Source: Apostichopus japonicus
Lineage: Eukaryota > Echinodermata > Holothuroidea > Aspidochirotida > Stichopodidae
Assembly (NCBI RefSeq): GCF_037975245.1
Contig: NC_092579.1
Location: 26,207,166-26,271,165 of the forward strand
DNA length: 64,000 bases
Direction: 5' to 3'
Every line of letters starts with the position of its first letter. The stretch's first letter is position 1. Position numbers and translations under genes: made by a program. Under the pieces are notes generated by a model. It was not told the DNA's origin. It did no database searches and was given only the letters and a program-made list of their open reading frames with translations. This document shows positions 10,947-20,054 of the stretch, piece by piece.

Positions 10947-11010
10947 AATGATGATAAGCACTGGGCAATGATTGTCAGTGATTATAATCCTTTGAAATCA
11001 CTTATCTGAC
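10947..11010 (+). ncRNA. Box C/D snoRNA, SNORD88-like, copy 1
   Basis: Box C is ATGATGA (10948-10954) and box D is CTGA (11006-11009). The guide AGCACTGGGCA (11 nt) exactly complements 28S TGCCCAGTGCT. With ATGA as a degenerate D' box, the +5 position falls on the third C of CCC, the site guided by SNORD88 in human (C3680, older numbering). GAAATCAC before box D complements the adjoining 28S GTGATTTC. The direct terminal stem is poor, but CAGCTG at 10932-10937 and 11018-11023 can form an external stem conserved in all three copies. Confidence 0.7.
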
Positions 11011-11247
11011 TCGTTACCAGCTGTACCAGATGATATTAATTTCAGTAATATCCGCTTTTCATGTTTGCTTTTCGTGACATTAACATTTCTTAGCAACACA
11101 CTCTATTCATACAATGGTTCGAACCTGAACAATTGTTTGTTATGGTGTTCTAGGAATTTATAAAAGATACAGAAGAACTATGACAATTTGCCTGTGAACT
11201 TGCTAAGTTAATAAAATAATATGCTATTAATATTGTTTTCTCTTCAG

Positions 11248-11315
11248 AATTCATTTGAAGATGAAGCTCAATGCAGTAACCAGTGGCACACTTATTGTAA
11301 TGTGCTCAACTCTAG
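11248..11315 (+). other. Host-gene exon (predicted), duplicated unit 1
   Basis: A 68-nt exon after TTCTCTTCAG and before GTTAGT. Its duplicate at 12445-12512 is almost identical. It contains an ATG followed by a hydrophobic 18-codon stretch, which is closed soon after the next junction. Confidence 0.6.
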
Positions 11316-11501
11316 GTTAGTATCCCAGTATTTTTGCTTTCAATTAACTCAACTGTGAAATTACAAGTTGGTAATTTGAGTCCAGGAATCTTTGTCTGGT
11401 CTTACATAATTGTATAGTTTCACCACTTCAACTGTCCAAGTTTAATTTGTGATTGGAAGCAGTGTTGACAGTTTAATCAAATGTGTATTTGTCACTAAAT
11501 T

Positions 11502-11565
11502 CTGGCAGTGATGATTGAAGTTATCCCTGTCATAATATATTTGATGACTTAACTTTCTGAGCCAG
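11502..11565 (+). ncRNA. Box C/D snoRNA, SNORD1-like, copy 2
   Basis: The CTGGC/GCCAG terminal stem encloses box C GTGATGA, guide AGTTATCCCTGT, C' TGATGAC and box D CTGA (11557-11560). The guide complements 12 consecutive nt of the invariant 28S peptidyl-transferase segment ACAGGGATAACT. Taking CATA directly after CCCTGT as a degenerate D' box, the +5 base is the middle G of GGG, the snR38/SNORD1 site (yeast Gm2815). Confidence 0.82.
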
Positions 11566-12045
11566 ATGTGAGCAATTATTATTATTATTATTATTTAAGA
11601 CATTTATTAAGATTTGAAAGAGCCACTGGTGGAACTTAGTTATTTCTGATATCTGAAGCCTAAGATTCCATGAGTTGTTATATATCATATCATGATGTAA
11701 TATGTTGACTAGGATCATCATAATGTATACACATTTATGTCAAGTGAAACCCCACCTTAAGTTATCACTTAAATGATCCAAAACAGGTGTTAAACAAGTG
11801 TTACACAAAGTAGGTATGGCAGGTTTAATACTGGAAATCAATACTGAGGTGCTATCTACAGCACCAAGGAACATATTTATCAGATAGTCTAAACAGGTGA
11901 ACCTTGAGAGTATATATATAGGGTTAGCCAAGCTGGAGGGGAAAATACAATGTATGTGACATTGTCCTTATGAACCTACAATACCTTCTTGTGTACTGTT
12001 ATGTGCATAAAATAATAACATGTATTATTTCTTTGTTCCTTCCAG

Positions 12046-12078
12046 ATTGAATACATTCCAGAGACAGAAGACCAATGA
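12046..12078 (+). other. Host-gene exon (predicted), duplicated unit 2
   Basis: A 33-nt exon homologous to 10850-10884. The splice sites TTCCAG and GTAAGT are conserved, while the exon body has diverged by substitutions and indels that ignore reading frame. Confidence 0.6.
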
Positions 12079-12140
12079 GTAAGTCTATATTTTGAGTGAT
12101 GTTAGGCTTTATGCAATGTCATTGTCAGCTGTGTGGCTTG

Positions 12141-12205
12141 AATGATGATAAGCACTGGGCAATGATTGTCAGTGATTATATCCCTTTGAAATCACTTATC
12201 TGACT
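12141..12205 (+). ncRNA. Box C/D snoRNA, SNORD88-like, copy 2
   Basis: Box C is ATGATGA (12142-12148) and box D is CTGA (12200-12203). The guide AGCACTGGGCA and the secondary element GAAATCAC are both unchanged relative to copy 1. The only change in the core lies between the guides, consistent with purifying selection on the antisense elements. Confidence 0.7.
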
Positions 12206-12444
12206 CGTTACCAGCTGTACCAGATGATATTAATTTCAGTAATATCCGCTTTTCATGTTTGCTTTCTGTGACATTATTAAAATGTCTTAGCAACACACTC
12301 TATTCATACAATGGTTCAAACCTGAACAATTGTTTGTTATGGTGTTCTAGGAATTTATAAAAGATACAGAAGAACTATGACAATTTGCCTGTGAACTTGC
12401 TAAGTTAATAAAATAATATGCTATTAATATTGTTTTCTCTTCAG

Positions 12445-12512
12445 AATTCATTTGAAGATGAAGCTCAATGCAGTAACCAGTGGCACACTTATTGTAGTGT
12501 GCTCAACTCTTG
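12445..12512 (+). other. Host-gene exon (predicted), duplicated unit 2
   Basis: Near-identical duplicate of 11248-11315, with the same acceptor context and GTTAGT donor. Confidence 0.6.
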
Positions 12513-12656
12513 GTTAGTATCTCAGTATATTTGCTTTCAATTAACTTCACTGTGAAATTACAAGTTGGTAATTTGTGTCCAGAAATCTTTGTCTGGTCTT
12601 ACATAATTGTATAGTTCACCACTTCAACTGTCCCAAGTTTAATTTGTGATTGTAAG

Positions 12657-12720
12657 CTGGCAGTGATGATTAAAGTTATCCCTGTCATAATATATTTGAT
12701 GACTTAACTTTCTGAGCCAG
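12657..12720 (+). ncRNA. Box C/D snoRNA, SNORD1-like, copy 3
   Basis: CTGGC/GCCAG stem (12657-12661 with 12716-12720), box C GTGATGA, guide AGTTATCCCTGT, C' TGATGAC and box D CTGA (12712-12715). It differs from copy 2 essentially by one base. Confidence 0.84.
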
Positions 12721-13269
12721 ACGTGAGCAAGTAATTGTTGTTGTAGTAGTATTCTGCAGCAAAATCTCCCAATGATGATTGCAATCCCAATTCACACTTA
12801 TTATCAGTACTAGATTTTTGGATGTTCCATGTTTAATACATTTATTAAGAATTTGAAAGAGCCATTTTTGATATCTGAATGCTTAAGATTCCATGAGTTG
12901 TTATATATCATATCATGATGTAATATGTTGAATAGGGTCATCATAATGTATACACATTTGTGTCAAGTGAAACCCCACCTTAAGTTTTCACTTCAAGGAT
13001 CCACAACAGGCATTGAACAAGTGTTACACTAAGTAGGTATGGCAGGTTACATAATTGAAATCAATACTGAGGTGCTATCTACAGCACACAAGGAATATAT
13101 TCATCAGATAGTCTAAACAGGTGGACCTTGAGAGATTATATATAGGGTTAGCCAAGCTGGAGGGGAAAATACAATGTATGTGACATTGTCCTTTTGTACC
13201 TACAATACCTTCTTGTGTACTGTTATGTGCATAAAATGATAACATGTATTATTTCTTTGTTCCTTCCAG

Positions 13270-13303
13270 CATGAAGATATTCCAGAGATGAGAAGACCAA
13301 TGA
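13270..13303 (+). other. Host-gene exon (predicted), duplicated unit 3
   Basis: A 34-nt exon, third member of the GACCAATGA-GTAAGT family. The third unit is truncated after its SNORD88-like RNA: homology ends near 13445. Confidence 0.6.
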
Positions 13304-13365
13304 GTAAGTCTATATTTTGAGTGATGTTAGGCTTTATGCAGTGTCATTGTCAGCTGTGTGGCTTG

Positions 13366-13430
13366 AATGATGATAAGCACTGGGCAATGATTGTGAGTGA
13401 TTATAACCCTTTGAAATCACTTATCTGACT
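13366..13430 (+). ncRNA. Box C/D snoRNA, SNORD88-like, copy 3
   Basis: Box C is ATGATGA (13367-13373) and box D is CTGA (13425-13428). Guide AGCACTGGGCA and GAAATCAC are both intact, with flanking CAGCTG boxes again present. A G replaces C in the spacer relative to copies 1 and 2. Confidence 0.7.
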
Positions 13431-14160
13431 CGTTACCAGCTGTGTGAGCAAACAATGTGTAACTGCTTGAAAGTCTGTCTCTGTGTTCAAATGTACAACA
13501 TTTGGTTTTGTAGTGCAATGAACAGGTAGAGTGCTCCCTCTCTTGTTTTCACAAGCTCTGTGCTTTTTGTGTATTTGACTATAGTGAAATGCACGGTTCT
13601 ACATTATTGTTACTTCAGTGTGCACTGCAGTGTTGATGTATGCAAGGTTTGGTGGTGGCCCTGCAGGACCTAACTATAGTAAACTATAGTATAAAAATAC
13701 GCTTCTTTTATCCAATTACCTTTTCATTTCCAGACTTCTGGCCTCTATGCATCTGCAAATTGTTAACTGTGTTTCCTACTTGTGGCTTAACAACTTGTTG
13801 TTAAATGACCTACAGCTTTTCCTTTAATTACTTTTTGAATAAATGGCTGAAGTTGATATCACTTACGGTATCAAACATAAACTGCAATCTGGCAGGAAGT
13901 ATTGATATTGATCGATGATACTGAAAATATTTCATATCTCAAGCCATCTATTTGTCAACTTCAGCTGACTTGTTACCAGCTGTGTGATAGTGGAAAGGGA
14001 ATGTGTAACATTACTGCTATCCAATGTTATAAGTTTCTACATGAATTAATATGTGCAGAGAACCAGTCTCCTGTTCTTTATATTTGATGTATAAGAGGAT
14101 ACGCTTGTAAGCCTGCAAGGATTATTAAATGGTATTTAATGAAGCATGCTTTCCTTTCAG

Positions 14161-14236
14161 AATCGATGAAGAATTAATTGGAAGAATAAACCACGCTCAG
14201 CGGGGTGCTCACCAGCAGTTCTCTTCTTAAACTCTG
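14161..14236 (+). other. Host-gene exon (predicted)
   Basis: A 76-nt exon after TTTCCTTTCAG and before GTAAAT. Every frame contains a stop, which argues that the mature transcript is non-coding here. Confidence 0.55.
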
Positions 14237-14325
14237 GTAAATTGAATGTTTAACTGTGTACATCTATGTAACATTATATATAGTCATGTTCATTTTGCAA
14301 ATGTCATATTAGAAGATTATAGTCT

Positions 14326-14394
14326 TCTGGCTATGATGATTTTAGTTATCCCTGTCATAAATACCCTTGATGACTTCCAACTTTCTGAGCCAGA
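14326..14394 (+). ncRNA. Box C/D snoRNA, SNORD1-like, copy 4
   Basis: A 6-bp terminal stem TCTGGC/GCCAGA, box C ATGATGA, guide AGTTATCCCTGT, C' TGATGAC and box D CTGA (14385-14388). It lies outside the near-identical tandem units and has diverged most in the spacer, yet its 12-nt guide is unchanged. That is good evidence of function. It lies ~114 nt upstream of the last predicted acceptor. Confidence 0.85.
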
Positions 14395-14508
14395 TTTAGT
14401 CATAAATAGACTTTTGTGATAGCATAGTGAATTTAAGCACACAGTTATGCTCTAAGCCTTAATCTGAATAAATATGGACGTGCATATATATGTTTATTTT
14501 GGCTACAG

Positions 14509-17203
14509 GGTCACCTTCAATAAGAATGGTGTGTCCTTAGGTCAAGCTGACGAAGAAGCATGTGATGCAAATGATAATCCTGGATATGAAAACAAACAGG
14601 ATGTATCATATTGAAGCAGTGCTAGAACTTCACAGAAAATTATGATAGTTTCCATCCTATGTTTATGATAGGAATTTTGAAGGTTTAGAACCATTATTTG
14701 AAATACATTGAAATGAGTTCCCTTGATGGCTTTTCACTTATTATTTTATGAATTGTAAAAATATCTGATCCAAGGTTTTAGATTCCTTGCTGGAAGTAAG
14801 AGAACCTATGCAGTCGGGTTGTGGTGTGCGTCTGTGACACTTGCTTGGTTCCTAGTTAATTAAAAAATAGAGTGATGGATATTTGTCATACTTGCCATGA
14901 ATCTACATATAGTGAAGTGTGCCCTATCGATTTTAGCGCTGGACTGGTATTTAATGGGATTATAGGGTCAAATGTAAAAAAAATTACATTGCAATAACTC
15001 CACAACCTTAAGTTGTATAGTTGTTGGTTAATAGCTAGGACATATAGAACTAACCTTTTTGGGGATTATCTAGACCCCAAAAAAGGCATGGCCCATTTTT
15101 ATTACCACCTCAAATACATTTTGGGACACATTCTGTGGGCCCGAATCTGTGGAGCCAAATATGTTCAGGGCCATTTGGGCCCACGTTTCCTTTAAGGTGA
15201 AATAACTCTGCAAGTCGGATTGTAGCCAAACTTGGTATACAGTTGTTGATTAATAGCTGGTACATATAGGCCATTCGGGCCCAGATTTTATTTTCACCTC
15301 AAATACATCTTGGGACACAATCTTTGGGGACCATGTGGGCACATAATTTTGCTGGGCCCAACTTTTGTAGGGGGAGGGACCAAAATTTAAATTGCATGAC
15401 TCCACAACCTTAAATCAGATTATATAAAAACTTGGAATACAGCTGGTAAATGTTGGCATAAATATTATGATATTTGGTGATGGCATACAACACTTTCATA
15501 TTCCACTAAGCAAGGAAACTGTGTACCTGTAAGGCTATTATAGATGGATGTTTTGATCCCAGCAGGAATTATAAATCAGTAAGAAAAATGGGTTTACACA
15601 CAGATGAGCTAGACTTGTTAAGTTTTCTTGTCAATGAGTGAAGCAGTTTGCTAATGTCTTTTATGATTTCTTTTTTATCCTGAAGGTTTTCAAGAATCCT
15701 GATGGTATTATGATTTAGGCAGACATTGCAGAGCTTGGAAGTAACTTTTGGGACCTAGGTCATGTACATGGTTGAGAAGAATCACACAAGAATGTCTAGT
15801 TGACTTGACTACCAGCTAACAGTCAATTATAACTTATGTTTGCCAACATGATATATCTTCTAGTTGTGATAGCAAAGTCATTTACCATATGTCATTGCAG
15901 GGTACCATGTAGTGTTGGAAGAGCAGACTTAGTTTGACTTCCGAGTAGGTATCAGAAGAGCATAGTTGGGCTGTCTTGCTGATGTATCATACATCATCAT
16001 CTAAACATTAATGCAACAAGTGCTGCTATCCTTCTGTATGTTGCTTGGCTACTTTAAACCTTACTAGCTATATCCTATAACAAGCTGTACCCAAAGTCAA
16101 CAATCTTTCAAGGTATTGTACTTATTGTTGTTTTGTGTATATTAGTGGTTCATTGCTAGCATGGAAGTGAGTTAGGTTCTTCCTCTCTCTCTATGCTATT
16201 TACAAGGAGTAATATTGCTAACCATCCCTGTCAATGATGCTACAAATGTTGTGAATGAAACATTTGAGATGTTTAATTTCATCTTGTGTTTCCACTGATC
16301 AAACATTCCTTACTCATCTGAGACTGGAGAGGATGGAAAAGTAATATTGATTGGAGAGTGAATAATACATTATGTAGTAGTTGAACTGTTCATGACACCT
16401 TTAACACCACACGAGCTCTATCTTGTGTTCAGTATAAGTCTTCCTGTAAACTATTTTGGATATTGACTACTGCCATTTCATTTATGTAGATTACAAACAG
16501 AGAGCATACTTCTGTAAGAAGTTTCATACAAGTAGTAGCTTGGTGGTCATTTTCATTTGGTTTGAGTACAGTAACATCACTTGGGCTTTCCAAACTTTGC
16601 TCTATATGTTCATGTAGCATTGTGTTAATCTGTTCCACTTCTGCTAAGGAAGAAAGTCATATTCCTTTATTACTAGGAACGTAGTTGTAAGACAGATTCA
16701 GATTCCCTTGAACATTATTGCATAGAACTCTACACCTGTATGTTTGCCCACTAGTCCATATTTGTGCTATTTAATTACTTCATATGAATTGATGGTGTAG
16801 GATGCTGCAATATTTTACAAATACTTGTATTATTATGTAGTGGTGTAGATATCTTGTCTTATGGACTGCTGTACACATTTTTCAGATAGAGGACATAGTG
16901 AATACATTACATGTTAGTTACAATAGGTTTACAAACTTAATAAGGTTATGAACTTTTCTTTACCCAAGTTAAATATGTTTGTTGTAATTGCTAGACTAGC
17001 TGTGGGTAAGCTTGTGATGCCCCAGTCAGTTTGTTTGTTGTTGATTCTGTTTTGTGCTCAAACTATCAATTTTATCTCAACATTTATAGTCTGTCAATTA
17101 AATTGAACCAAGTTGCACACACAATGAAGTGTAGAATCACAGAATGTTAACTTTCATACTCACCACATAGTCCTTGCTATATTTTTATATGTAAAGAAAT
17201 AAA
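14509..17203 (+). other. Host-gene terminal exon (predicted)
   Basis: An acceptor (GGCTACAG) opens the exon and a candidate AATAAA ends it. The first 106 nt contain an open frame ending TGA at 14612-14614 that looks protein-like (ends NPGYENKQDVSY), but the upstream exon 14161-14236 is closed in all frames. The region 15000-15420 holds weak internal repeats around TGGGACACA and TCCACAACCTTAA. No other gene is seen. Confidence 0.45.
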
Positions 17204-19705
17204 AAAAATTGAAAATGACTTCCATTCTTTGTTTTGTTCTTTATATGATTTTGTCTTCCACATAACCATTGAATAATGAATGTTCAAGGGAGTTTCCTTG
17301 TGTAATTCTTTGAATGTAATCTTACTTTAAATGCTATTTGAAACTGCCCTCTCGAATGCATGTACTTGATGTCCCACAGTACTGAAGGAGGTATCTAATA
17401 CAGTGCAATGATTCCTTGCTGAAAACAATGGAAATCTATATGATGGTGGTCATGTGCATTTCTGTGTGATGCTATAACTTGTCAGCACAATATCTTTGAA
17501 AGTTCCTACTTTGCATATGGAACCACCATATTGAATACAAGAAGCCATTAGGTTTGGGTTTAGAAGGGGTCATAATTTTAATATTAAACCTTAAAAAAAC
17601 ATTGTACTTGAATTAATCTGAAATAGTTGAAGAACCATGCTGTTTTTCTGGAGACCACAGGTCATTTGGGGTCAATAGAGGTAAATGACTGGAAAAATTA
17701 AACCTGAATTGTGAAGCTTGGATTAATTCATAAAAGGGAGAACTTGCTGCCTGTTTGTTTACGTGCCCCCCCCCCCCCCAGTCAAGGTTCAAAGTATACA
17801 CGTTGAAGAAATGAGAATCAAGACAAAGCATTTCAGTCTTTATGTTTTAATAAAAATTAATGCATTGTTCTTCAAAATGAAATGATCAACCAACAGGACT
17901 AAACAGAAAGTAACTAGCAGCTTACACATTCAATTGGCTAGAAGTTCGATAAACATTGTGATCCTTGAAAACAAATTTTCAGTAAGTCTTCCTGGATAAG
18001 TAATACTTACATAGCTGTTTCGATTTTATGGTATATATTGTATATCTGAAATATTAGTATTGGCATTGATACACTGATCAACCTAAACTTTCATTTTCTG
18101 AATTCAAATTATTATTGCATGGTCTGTTCTATTTCATTGCAACGTTTGAGGGACCAGCTACACTAAGACCAGGAAACAAAATGGCACTGAACACAAAATT
18201 TTATGAGAAATTTCCATCCGTTCCAAGAAAGATTCAATGATAATAAAATGCAAATTCACTGAAAAACATTTGTATTTACCACTTTTCAAACTGGAAGACT
18301 ATTTATAAAGTATCACATTATTAAAAGTTATGCTGTAGGTCCACCACCCACTCACTGAGAAATTTCTCTAACCAGTCAAGATGTTAATCAGCTCATAAAA
18401 CTGGAACATATGTGGTCATTAAAATTCAAAGTGTTTCATAACAACAAACAAAAGTGTTCACTGCACGTAAACTTTTCAAGTTTTGATCACTGTTGACGGC
18501 AAGTTTCTTGCATCAGTCTGGAACTTCTTCATCAAGGGTAAAGTCCCAGCTTCTTTTGAGGTTATCCTGTTCACAAGGATATCAGACTTTGATCTCTTTT
18601 AACGTTTATAACAGAATATACTAGGGGTTCCTAGATTTTTACTCTCTAAGGTGGATCACATACCAAATAAGAAGTTGATCCATGTGTCACTTTCTATGTA
18701 AGCTTACATATCTACAAGTTCTTTCAACCTAGACTGACCTCAAATACCTTTGACATTCACTGGGTCTTGCAGTCAGTTACTAAGGTAAATATACATGTAA
18801 GAAATATGAAGTCCATCCAAAACTATACTTTCACAGTTATTGCACTAACAATTTATGACCAATACCAACAACAACCCCAAACCAGTTCTGCCTTCAGCAA
18901 GGAATCAAAAACTGATCAACACTTTGAGGGTAACTGGAAGTTGGACACCCTCTTATATTAACTCTCTGGAGACTAAGACAATCATATACTTTGGTTCATC
19001 AAATCATGTTTTGCAATTGCTAACACTTGATATCTGTCAATATTGCTAAGAGCAAAGGTTGCAGCCTATGACCAATTCAATGGCGTGTACTTAACGGTAA
19101 TGTGGTGTTCAACATGCATTGTCCTTCATGGAGCAGGCAAATCCATCACATACTTAGTAGCAATAAAATATTTAAACTGATAATGCTTACTGTCTAGACT
19201 TGCGATACAAGAGCCTCTACAAGTAGAAGTGGTGGTTTGGTTACATGTTTCAGTCGCTCAAACATTCATAGTTATAAAGACCTGTTACAAGTATAAGCCT
19301 TCCGGTGTATTGTGAAAGCTATTCAGAATGCATAGAGACATGCAGAGGGCATTTTAAAACTTGAAAACCACTGACCAAGCAACAGACTATATAAAAGATA
19401 AGCAACATGCTGATAGTAGTATCAAAAGTCACCACAAAAAGAAATCAACCCCCACCTACTGTAAGAAAAAAAAAGTTAAACAAATCTTATAACATAGACA
19501 TGCATTTTGCATGAACCATGATATTGTTTAGTTATTTAAAGTTTGCTTCCTTTCACCAGTTGTAAAAGTTTTCTGTACTGGCACTTAACTCCCCTCGTTT
19601 TCCACTTTTCCAAACGATACGAGTTTGCATACACCTGGGTAGTAGGATCGGCTGCCTGCGAGTTTGCATATACGCCTGGGTGGGTAGGATTGGCTGCTTG
19701 CCAGG
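17204..19705. other. Convergent 3' flank region
   Basis: This lies between the host-gene poly(A) signal and the stop codon of the membrane-protein gene. A C run occurs at 17766-17779. A TTTAAT on the + strand (17846-17851) reads ATTAAA on the - strand and could end the membrane-protein mRNA, giving a ~1.85-kb 3' UTR. A ~42-bp imperfect tandem duplication (GAGTTTGCATA...CCTGGGT) lies at 19620-19690. No coding exon is recognised. Confidence 0.4.
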
Positions 19706-20050
19706 TCATTCTTCATAGCCGGTCAGGATTTCTGTGAAGACGGTTGTGTTCGGTTCATTCGTTGTCAATTCAGAGTTATCCTCGGTGCATGGTAACAGAA
19801 AGACCAATGCTGCAATCAGGGCAATGAAGGCAATGGAAATGAAGACTGCGACAATTGTCCTATTGGTCTGGTTATCCCACCATGTCTTCTCCTCTTCTGC
19901 TTCAAGAGCAAGATATTTCTCTCCCTTCTGCTCGTCTATCTTTGTATCTACCGAGAGATACTTGGTCTCCGTCTTCTCCTCCTTGGTCTCCATCTTCTCC
20001 TCCGGTATTGGACTGTAGCTGCCCTCAGACTCCACGTTGTCTTCTGGCAT
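19706..20050 (-). CDS. Small single-pass membrane protein (114 aa), unknown function
   Basis: The coding exon opens at a 3' splice site: on the - strand TCATTTGACAG ends at 20055 and ATG follows at 20050, with the stop at 19706-19708. The first 56 residues are highly charged (Glu/Lys rich) and contain two related blocks, KYLSVDTK and KYLALEAE. Residues about 65-87 are a strong hydrophobic helix (TIVAVFISIAFIALIAALVF) ending near a Cys. The C-terminal ~27 residues are acidic, with a sequon NTT at 101. Lys56 and Arg64 on the N side predict a cytosolic N-terminus and an extracellular or lumenal tail. I do not recognise a family. An ATG also occurs upstream in the intron sequence (20074), but the splice site makes 20050 the likely start. 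Confidence 0.6.
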   Translation of the reverse strand: MPEDNVESEGSYSPIPEEKMETKEEKTETKYLSVDTKIDEQKGEKYLALEAEEEKTWWDNQTNRTIVAVFISIAFIALIAALVFLLPCTEDNSELTTNEPNTTVFTEILTGYEE

Positions 20051-20054
20051 TTTG

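Larger units (their letters stand above)
4331..17203 (+). ncRNA. Multi-snoRNA host gene (SNHG-like), mostly non-coding exons
   Basis: Predicted spliced exons, by AG/GT junctions, are 4690-4784, 6027-about 6130, 7908-7931, 8756-8806, 9863-9934, 10850-10884, 11248-11315, 12046-12078, 12445-12512, 13270-13303, 14161-14236 and 14509 onward. A possible poly(A) signal AATAAA lies at 17198-17203. Nearly every intron carries a box C/D snoRNA: U15-type in the first three, then SNORD1-like and SNORD88-like RNAs alternating. Exons of 24-76 nt with stops in all frames over much of the length fit a GAS5/SNHG class host, whose spliced RNA is a by-product of snoRNA release. Vertebrate U15 sits in RPS3 and SNORD1 in SNHG16, so this combination would be a different host arrangement. 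The first exon is not fixed, and exon calls rest on splice-site appearance only. Confidence 0.7.
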
